A DNA stretch of 11,979 bases from an uncultured beta proteobacterium (GTDB lineage Bacteria; Pseudomonadota; Gammaproteobacteria; Burkholderiales; SG8-39): the NCBI GenBank assembly GCA_902826155.1, contig CADEDU010000001.1, positions 90,040 to 102,018 on the forward strand, given 5' to 3'. Below are positions 7,756 to 11,979 of this stretch, one piece after another. How positions within the stretch are numbered: position 1 is the stretch's first letter; each line of letters opens with the position of its first letter. The notes under the pieces are model-generated. The model had not been told where the DNA came from, searched no databases, and was given only the letters and a program-made list of their open reading frames with translations. The position numbers and the translations under genes are program-made.

Positions 7756-7793
7756 GCGCGGGGCTCGCTTGCCGCGCTAACGCGATCGCGCGT
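7756..7793. terminator. GC-rich dyads between convergent comEA and REC-EAL genes
   Basis: The 67-base gap between the two converging genes holds GCGCGG (7756-7761) pairing with CCGCGC (7772-7777) across a 10-base loop, and then ACGCG-ATCG-CGCGT (7780-7793). Paired structures in a convergent gap suit a bidirectional terminator. Neither stem is followed by a T-run in either direction. Confidence 0.4.
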
Positions 7794-7796
7794 GAC

Positions 7797-9041
7797 TCAG
7801 ACCGTCGCGAGCTGCGTCATGCGCTCGGCACCGTTGGCCACCCAGTCGTGTGCCCACGTGTCGAACGATTCGCGATCCATCGGCTTGGCGAACAAATAGC
7901 CCTGCGCGGCATCGCAGCCGATCGAGCGGATCAGCGCGAGCTCCGCCGGCGTCTCGATCCCTTCGGCGGTCGTCTGCAGCTGCAGGCGGCGGCCCAGCTC
8001 CAGACTCGACTCGAGAATCGCGCGCACATCGGGCTTGCGCAGCGCACCTGACACGAACGTCCGGTCCACTTTCAGTTCGCTGAACGGAATGCGCGACAGC
8101 TGCTGCATCGTCGAGTAGCCGGTACCGAAATCATCGATAGCCAACCCGAAGCCGCGCATGCGCAACCGCGCGAGGTTGCCGATCACCGGGATCAGATCGG
8201 TGGTCGCCATGCTCTCGGTGATCTCGAGCACCATCCGATCGGGGCTCAGCTTGTTGCTGCGGGTGAGCGCGAGGATGTTCTCGGTGACCGCCAGCTCCTC
8301 CAGGAAGCCGACGGTGATGTTGATGTTGAGTGCGATGTCGAGACCGGCCTGTTGCCACGAGGCCGCGGTGCGTGCGGCCGAATCGAACAACAGCCAGGTG
8401 AGCTCGTTGATGAGCCCGCACTCTTCGATCGCGGGAATGAACGCGCCCGGCGGCACCAGTCCGCGCTTGGGGTGATACCAGCGCGCGAGCGCCTCGGCGC
8501 CCACCAGCCTGCCGTTGCGCAGATCGATCTTCGGTTGGAAGAACAGCACGAACTGCCGCTCGGCCAACGCCACGCGAATATCCTCGATCGGAATCGCCGT
8601 ATGCGCGCGCGGCGCCGCGGCCCCGGCGACCGGCCGGTTGAGCGGCTCGAGTATCTGGCCCAGCCGCGTGCGATCGATCGGTTTTTCCAGCGCACCCAGC
8701 ACGCGCAGGCCCGCACCGCGCGCCATCTCTTCGACCGCGGCGATCAAGGGCCGCGCCATTCCCGATACCAGCACCACGGCCATGCCGGGTTTGGTGCTGC
8801 CCAGTTCGGTCAGGAACTCGACCCCGTCCATCTCGTCCATCTCGAGGTCGCAGATGACCAGGTCGATCTTATGTTCTTCCTTGCGCAGCAGCGTCAGCGC
8901 GTCCAGGCCTCCGGGCGCTTCGAGCAGTGTCTGCGCGCCGAGCGAGCGCAGCACGCCGGCGGCCAGGCGCCGCGCGAGCGTATCGTCGTCGACGATCAAC
9001 GCGGTCGACAGGGGTGAACGCTCGTCGGTAGGATGGGTCAT
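7797..9041 (-). CDS. REC-EAL response regulator, predicted active c-di-GMP phosphodiesterase
   Basis: 414-residue cytoplasmic protein with a receiver domain (about 12-135) and an EAL domain (about 150-400), like Pseudomonas RocR. Receiver: acidic DDD (18-20), phospho-acceptor Asp65 in VICDLEMD, Ser93 and Lys120. EAL residues expected for hydrolysis of c-di-GMP to pGpG are all visible: Glu183 in the EAL motif, Asn239, Glu273 in LEITE, Asp303-Asp304 in DDFGTGYS, Lys324 in ELKVD, Glu360 in AEGIET and Gln380 in AAQGY. There is no DNA-binding or GGDEF domain. I prefer the ATG at 9041, which gives a short lead into the receiver; an in-frame ATG at 9119 would add 26 residues, and neither has a clear Shine-Dalgarno sequence. 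It lies 256 bases downstream of a paralogue on the same strand and may have its own promoter. Phosphorylation by the nearby Hpt is inferred. Confidence 0.9.
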   Translation of the reverse strand: MTHPTDERSPLSTALIVDDDTLARRLAAGVLRSLGAQTLLEAPGGLDALTLLRKEEHKIDLVICDLEMDEMDGVEFLTELGSTKPGMAVVLVSGMARPLIAAVEEMARGAGLRVLGALEKPIDRTRLGQILEPLNRPVAGAAAPRAHTAIPIEDIRVALAERQFVLFFQPKIDLRNGRLVGAEALARWYHPKRGLVPPGAFIPAIEECGLINELTWLLFDSAARTAASWQQAGLDIALNINITVGFLEELAVTENILALTRSNKLSPDRMVLEITESMATTDLIPVIGNLARLRMRGFGLAIDDFGTGYSTMQQLSRIPFSELKVDRTFVSGALRKPDVRAILESSLELGRRLQLQTTAEGIETPAELALIRSIGCDAAQGYLFAKPMDRESFDTWAHDWVANGAERMTQLATV

Positions 9042-9183
9042 GGATAAAGCGCGACGCGCAGCGGGCGTGGGAGAGCAGAGCGGTGTTGTTGGTTTGAAGC
9101 GCTCGGCGATCCTACGCATCGCCTGCGGCGACCGGATGGACTTCTGTCACGGCGATCTGCGGCCGGCGCCGACATCGCGACGC

Positions 9184-9206
9184 AAACCGTTAGATCTGAA
9201 CAGTTT
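9184..9206. promoter_or_regulatory. AT-rich dyad upstream of the active REC-EAL gene
   Basis: AAACCGTT, a 7-base centre AGATCTG, then AACAGTTT: 8-base arms with one mismatch (a G-U pair if transcribed from the - strand). It stands out as AT-rich in a GC-rich neighbourhood, in the 256-base gap between the two REC-EAL genes, about 143 bases upstream of the 9041 start. It could be an operator or a hairpin ending the upstream transcript; the remaining gap shows no convincing promoter. Confidence 0.3.
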
Positions 9207-9297
9207 TCTGCGCGCTTCACGCTCACGCGCAGCGGCGTTTTCCTACGCCGTCGGCGCCTGAGCGTTTGCCCGACATTCCGATGCGTGGCGCATTGCA

Positions 9298-10575
9298 TCA
9301 AGCGGCGTTGCGCGTTGCCAACTGCGCCACGGTGGGGCGCGGCTGGGCGGTCTGCCAGGCCCCCGCCCAATGGCGCAACGCTTCCCCGTCGATCGGTGGC
9401 GAGATCAGGTTGCCTTGCGCGGCGTCGCACGGCAGCTTGCGCAGGATGCTCAGCTCCTCGCCGGTTTCGAGGCCTTCGACGATCGTATAGAGACCGAGCC
9501 GGCGTCCCAGACTGACGCTCGATTCGAGGATCGCGCGCAAGTTCGGGTTGTGAACCGCACCGGCGACGAAGCTGCGGTCGACCGCGAGATCGGTGAACGG
9601 CACGCGCAGCAATTGCTCCATCGAGGCATAGCCCGTGCCGAAGTGATCGATCGCAAGTCGCACACCGCGCAGACGCAGCCGGGCGAGGTTGCCGATCATC
9701 ACCGAGTCGAATCCGGCCGCGCTCTTCTCCGCGATCTCCAGGATTACCTGGTTCAAGGGCACGTCGTGTTCGCGTGCGAGCGCGACGATGTTTTCGGTGA
9801 CCGACGCCTGCTCGAGCAACTCGATCGGGATATTGATGGCGATGCTCAGATCGAGTCCGGCGTCGAACCAGCGCCGTGCTTCGGCCAGGCAACGCTCGAT
9901 CATGTGCCAGGTGATTGGAATTAGCAGGCCGGCGTCGCGCGCCAACGGCACGAAGCGTCGTGGTCCGAGCAGGCCGTGGCGCGGGTGCTTCCACCGGATC
10001 AGCGCTTCGCAACAGACCAGCGCGCCGCTCAACAGCGAGATCCGCGGCTGGAAGTAGGGCACGATGCGATGCGCGGCGAGCGCGGCGCGTACTTCGGGCG
10101 CGGAGATCTGACCGGCGAAAACCGGTGCACGGTCGACCGTGTCGCCCGCTGCGTTGAGTCGGGCGATGAGCCCGGCGAGCTGCTCACGATCGAGCGGCTT
10201 GCCCAGCGCCCCCAGCACGCGCAGACCCAGGCTCTTGGCCATGTTCTCTACCGCCTGGATCACTGCCCGGTCGATGCCCGAGAGCAGCACGATCGCGATG
10301 TCGGGGTGCTCCGCGTGCAGCCGCGTGAGCAGTTCGACGCCATCCATGCCGTCCATCTCGAGATCGCAGATGGCAACGTCGATGGCAGCGGCGTGCGATC
10401 GCAGCCGATCGAGTGCCTCCTGTCCATTGCTCGCTTCCAGTGCGGGTGCCACGCCGATGACCCGCAGCGCCGCAGCAGCAAGCCGCCGTGACAGCGGATC
10501 ATCGTCGATGACGATCGCATGCACGCGGCGCCGGGTGCGCACGACGTTGCCGGGCAATGGCTTCACGGATCGCAT
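9298..10575 (-). CDS. REC-EAL protein with degenerate EAL active site
   Basis: 425-residue paralogue of the neighbouring REC-EAL protein, with shared stretches such as ICDLEMD.MDGVE.LT, GLRVLGAL.KP.DR, RAILESS and CDAAQG. The receiver domain is intact: DDD (24-26), Asp71, Ser99, Lys126. In the EAL domain Glu190, Asn248, Glu280, Asp310, Glu368 and Gln387 remain, but the second Asp of the DD pair is His311 (DHFGTGYA) and the conserved Lys of the LKVD segment is Ala331 (DLAVDR). Both positions belong to the conserved set in active EAL phosphodiesterases, so activity is probably lost or very low while c-di-GMP binding may remain. The ATG at 10575 lies one base after the hpt stop (TAGCATG) with no Shine-Dalgarno sequence, so translation is likely coupled to hpt. 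A role as phosphorylation-controlled c-di-GMP sensor or decoy is inference. Confidence 0.9.
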   Translation of the reverse strand: MRSVKPLPGNVVRTRRRVHAIVIDDDPLSRRLAAAALRVIGVAPALEASNGQEALDRLRSHAAAIDVAICDLEMDGMDGVELLTRLHAEHPDIAIVLLSGIDRAVIQAVENMAKSLGLRVLGALGKPLDREQLAGLIARLNAAGDTVDRAPVFAGQISAPEVRAALAAHRIVPYFQPRISLLSGALVCCEALIRWKHPRHGLLGPRRFVPLARDAGLLIPITWHMIERCLAEARRWFDAGLDLSIAINIPIELLEQASVTENIVALAREHDVPLNQVILEIAEKSAAGFDSVMIGNLARLRLRGVRLAIDHFGTGYASMEQLLRVPFTDLAVDRSFVAGAVHNPNLRAILESSVSLGRRLGLYTIVEGLETGEELSILRKLPCDAAQGNLISPPIDGEALRHWAGAWQTAQPRPTVAQLATRNAA

Positions 10576-10576
10576 G

Positions 10577-11008
10577 CTAGGCCGATCGAGTCGAGGCGAC
10601 GAAGCACGAGAGTTCGCCGGTCACCTGTTCACAGCGCGCATCCAACTTGTTCACCAGCGCAATGCAATGGGTGATGTCGCCGGCGCCAGCCGCTTCTTCG
10701 ATTGCGATCGACTCGGTCACCAGCGGATCGATGGCGAGCGCGGCGAACGTTCCGGCGAGCTTGTGGGCCGATTGGGCGACGCGAGCGAGCTCACCGCGGT
10801 TCAGCGCGACGCGTAGCGCGTCGAGATCGGCGGGCACGTGTTCCAACAGCAGCGCCGCGAATTCGCGTAGTCGCTCGCCGTGCTGACCGGTTCGTGCGCC
10901 AAGCCGCTGCTCATCGAACAGACGCTCCTGATCCTGCTGTTGCAACGACTCGCCAACGATAGTGTGCGCGTCCATGCCGATCTTCGAGTGCCGTGCCGCC
11001 ACTATCAT
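10577..11008 (-). CDS. Hpt-domain histidine phosphotransfer protein
   Basis: 143-residue helical, charged protein with the Hpt active-site pattern AHKLAGTFAALA; His82 is the predicted phospho-accepting residue, followed by the Leu and Gly of the usual HxLKGS motif, with Ala replacing the Lys. Hpt proteins carry phosphate between a hybrid kinase and response regulators. It has no kinase or receiver domain of its own. It lies directly before the degenerate REC-EAL gene (one base apart) and upstream of the second one, so these two receivers are the natural partners; no kinase is encoded in the window. Start: the ATG at 11008 has GGAGG only two bases away, whereas an in-frame GTG at 11002 sits eight bases from it and an ATG at 10975 has none, so the true start could be one of these. 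The N-terminal 45 residues match no domain that I recognise. Confidence 0.8.
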   Translation of the reverse strand: MIVAARHSKIGMDAHTIVGESLQQQDQERLFDEQRLGARTGQHGERLREFAALLLEHVPADLDALRVALNRGELARVAQSAHKLAGTFAALAIDPLVTESIAIEEAAGAGDITHCIALVNKLDARCEQVTGELSCFVASTRSA

Positions 11009-11010
11009 CG

Positions 11011-11022
11011 CCTCCGCGGAGG
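11011..11022 (-). promoter_or_regulatory. Perfect palindrome containing the hpt ribosome binding site
   Basis: CCTCCGCGGAGG is a 12-base perfect palindrome two bases upstream of the hpt ATG. Read on the - strand its second half is the Shine-Dalgarno GGAGG and its first half is the complementary CCTCC, so the mRNA could fold CCUC-CGCG-GAGG and hide the site. It could equally be a DNA operator or chance. Confidence 0.35.
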
Positions 11023-11107
11023 GCGAATCGATACAAGAATTGTCAGCACTCGGCAGGACATGAGCCCGAGAAGGAGAGGGAGCTCGCGCGTCGGGGAGAT
11101 CAACTGC

Positions 11108-11212
11108 ATGCGCGCAGACGGCGCCGGATACTACGTGATTCCCTTCGATTCAGGGGGGCTGACGGTCCTGGTTGAGCGCGATGCAAGATTGATCCGATCT
11201 CTGGATCTTTGA
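11108..11212 (+). CDS. Weak candidate small ORF, 34 residues
   Basis: On the + strand, opposite to both flanking genes, an ATG nine bases after GGGGAG opens a 34-residue ORF (starts MRADGAGYYV, ends IRSLDL). The peptide has alternating hydrophobic residues but no recognised domain. Third-position GC is lower than in the long genes, and it includes an AGA codon, both arguing against a well-established gene. It fills half of the 222-base gap between hpt and the hydrolase at the right end. Confidence 0.2.
   Translation: MRADGAGYYVIPFDSGGLTVLVERDARLIRSLDL
11191..11210. terminator. Small hairpin at the 3' end of the right-hand hydrolase
   Basis: GATCC (11191-11195), seven-base loop, GGATC (11203-11207), then TTT on the + strand. 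For the - strand hydrolase the hairpin lies about 24 bases past the stop. A five-base stem is short, so it is a weak terminator candidate for either direction. Confidence 0.25.
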
Positions 11213-11230
11213 CCTCGACAAACCGCCGGG

Positions 11231-11979
11231 TCAATCCGACACGGGTCCTGCCGCAAACCGCCTGTCGAGGAACGTCAGAACGAGCCGGTTGAACGCTTCG
11301 GGCTGCTCCAGATTGGAGAGATGGCCGGCGCGTTTGATCACCTCCAACTGTGACTGCGGCATGCGGCGCGCCATGTCCAGGGCAAGCGCGGGCGGGTAGA
11401 GCCGATCCTCGTCGCTGGTGATGACCAGAGTCGGAACGGTGATGGTCTCGATTGGGGCGCCGCGATCCTGCATCACCGAAGCCTCGATCGTCTTCAGATA
11501 GGACTCTTTGTGCAGTGCAGCCATCATCGCGACCAGGTGCTCCCTGTGTGCCGGGGTCGCCGTACTGGCCAGGAGATTGTGCGCCAGCGCTTGTGCCACT
11601 TCGCGTGGCGACTGACCGGCGAGTAGCGGCCCCTGGCGGGCGCGCACGAACTCCTGGCGCTGCGCCTCGGTCAGTGCATCGAAGCCCGGACTGGTGTTGG
11701 CGAGCACCAGGCTGGCGACGCGGTCGCGATGGCGAAAGTAGAAATCGCGCGCGATCCGGCCACCCATCGACAGACCGACCAGGTGCGCCTGCCGTGCGTC
11801 AAAGTAGTCGAGCACGCGTAGCAGGTCTGCGCTGAAATCGGCGAACTGCAGCGGCCCGGCGTAATCGTCGCTGTCGCCGTAGCCGCGCGCGTCCCACGCG
11901 CACGCGGTGTAGCGCGGCGCGAACGCCGCGAGCTGGTCACGCCACTGGTGGCGGTTCCCGCCGATGCCGTGCAGGAACA
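11231..11979 (-). CDS. Alpha/beta hydrolase, 3-oxoadipate enol-lactonase-like (5' truncated)
   Basis: The gene runs off the right edge; 248 residues are visible and the frame is open to the last base, so roughly 15-20 N-terminal residues are missing. Motifs in order: FLHGIGGN at the edge (oxyanion-hole HG), WDARGYGDSD, nucleophile elbow GLSMGG (Ser codon at 11768-11770), catalytic-acid region ITSDEDRLYPP and the general-base His in AGHLSNLEQP, followed by the usual C-terminal helix. This is the PcaD/BphD-like layout; PcaD opens 3-oxoadipate enol-lactone in aromatic-acid breakdown (EC 3.1.1.24). Motif similarity supports the fold and triad; the PcaD function itself is a guess, since no other beta-ketoadipate gene is in view and related esterases look alike. 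It is unrelated in close sequence to the hydrolase at 1139-2260. Confidence 0.85.
   Translation of the reverse strand, partial: FLHGIGGNRHQWRDQLAAFAPRYTACAWDARGYGDSDDYAGPLQFADFSADLLRVLDYFDARQAHLVGLSMGGRIARDFYFRHRDRVASLVLANTSPGFDALTEAQRQEFVRARQGPLLAGQSPREVAQALAHNLLASTATPAHREHLVAMMAALHKESYLKTIEASVMQDRGAPIETITVPTLVITSDEDRLYPPALALDMARRMPQSQLEVIKRAGHLSNLEQPEAFNRLVLTFLDRRFAAGPVSD

Noticed and set aside
9042..9119. Upstream start (ATG at 9119) for the active REC-EAL protein
   Set aside because: It would add 26 residues with no domain, and no better ribosome binding site is seen. The ATG at 9041 gives the normal short lead into the receiver domain, but the choice is not certain.
9038..10012. A 324-codon - strand frame overlapping the degenerate REC-EAL gene and the gap after it
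   Set aside because: It is an alternative frame of the same strand, extremely Arg-rich, without a domain. The REC-EAL frame carries all the motifs.
1..11979. CRISPR arrays, tRNA or rRNA genes, transposases, integrases, attachment sites and origins
   Set aside because: I looked for spaced repeats, terminal inverted repeats, recombinase motifs and structural RNA patterns and saw none. The content is ordinary chromosomal metabolism, transport and signalling.

Overview
The window is GC-rich bacterial chromosome with dense coding. Layout and protein content suggest a proteobacterium, most likely a beta-proteobacterium or relative: a complete LivKHMGF-type transporter with a dedicated alpha/beta hydrolase, a short exported ComEA of the Gram-negative kind, and Hpt/REC-EAL signalling proteins. 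I see no rRNA, tRNA, CRISPR array, transposase or phage gene. The taxonomic call is inference from gene content only.

Positions 1-7729 are read on the + strand. The window opens inside an enolase-superfamily dehydratase that resembles D(-)-tartrate dehydratase. After a 139-base gap holding a strong stem-loop and a short dyad comes a six-gene set: an alpha/beta hydrolase, a periplasmic substrate-binding protein, the permeases LivH and LivM, and the ATPases LivG and LivF. LivH/LivM and LivM/LivG overlap by ATGA, and livF starts inside the end of livG, so the transporter is clearly one operon. The dehydratase, the hydrolase and the importer together look like uptake and catabolism of an organic acid, amide, ester or amino-acid-like compound; the substrate cannot be read from the sequence. 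Next comes a ComEA-like DNA-binding protein, preceded by a possible 27-codon leader ORF with a very good ribosome binding site whose stop overlaps the comEA start.

Positions 7797-11008 are read on the - strand and form a c-di-GMP signalling locus: an Hpt phosphotransfer protein (10577-11008), one base before a REC-EAL protein (9298-10575), then after a 256-base gap a second, paralogous REC-EAL protein (7797-9041). The downstream copy keeps all the expected EAL catalytic residues. The copy next to hpt has lost two of them (DD to DH, and the catalytic Lys to Ala), while its receiver domain is intact. No histidine kinase is present in the window, so the locus looks like the lower half of a phosphorelay with one active phosphodiesterase and one probably non-catalytic receiver/EAL partner. 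This is the most interesting part of the window.

The right end (11231-11979, - strand) is a truncated alpha/beta hydrolase of the 3-oxoadipate enol-lactonase-like type. Between it and hpt lie 222 bases with a palindrome over the hpt ribosome binding site and a weak + strand small ORF.
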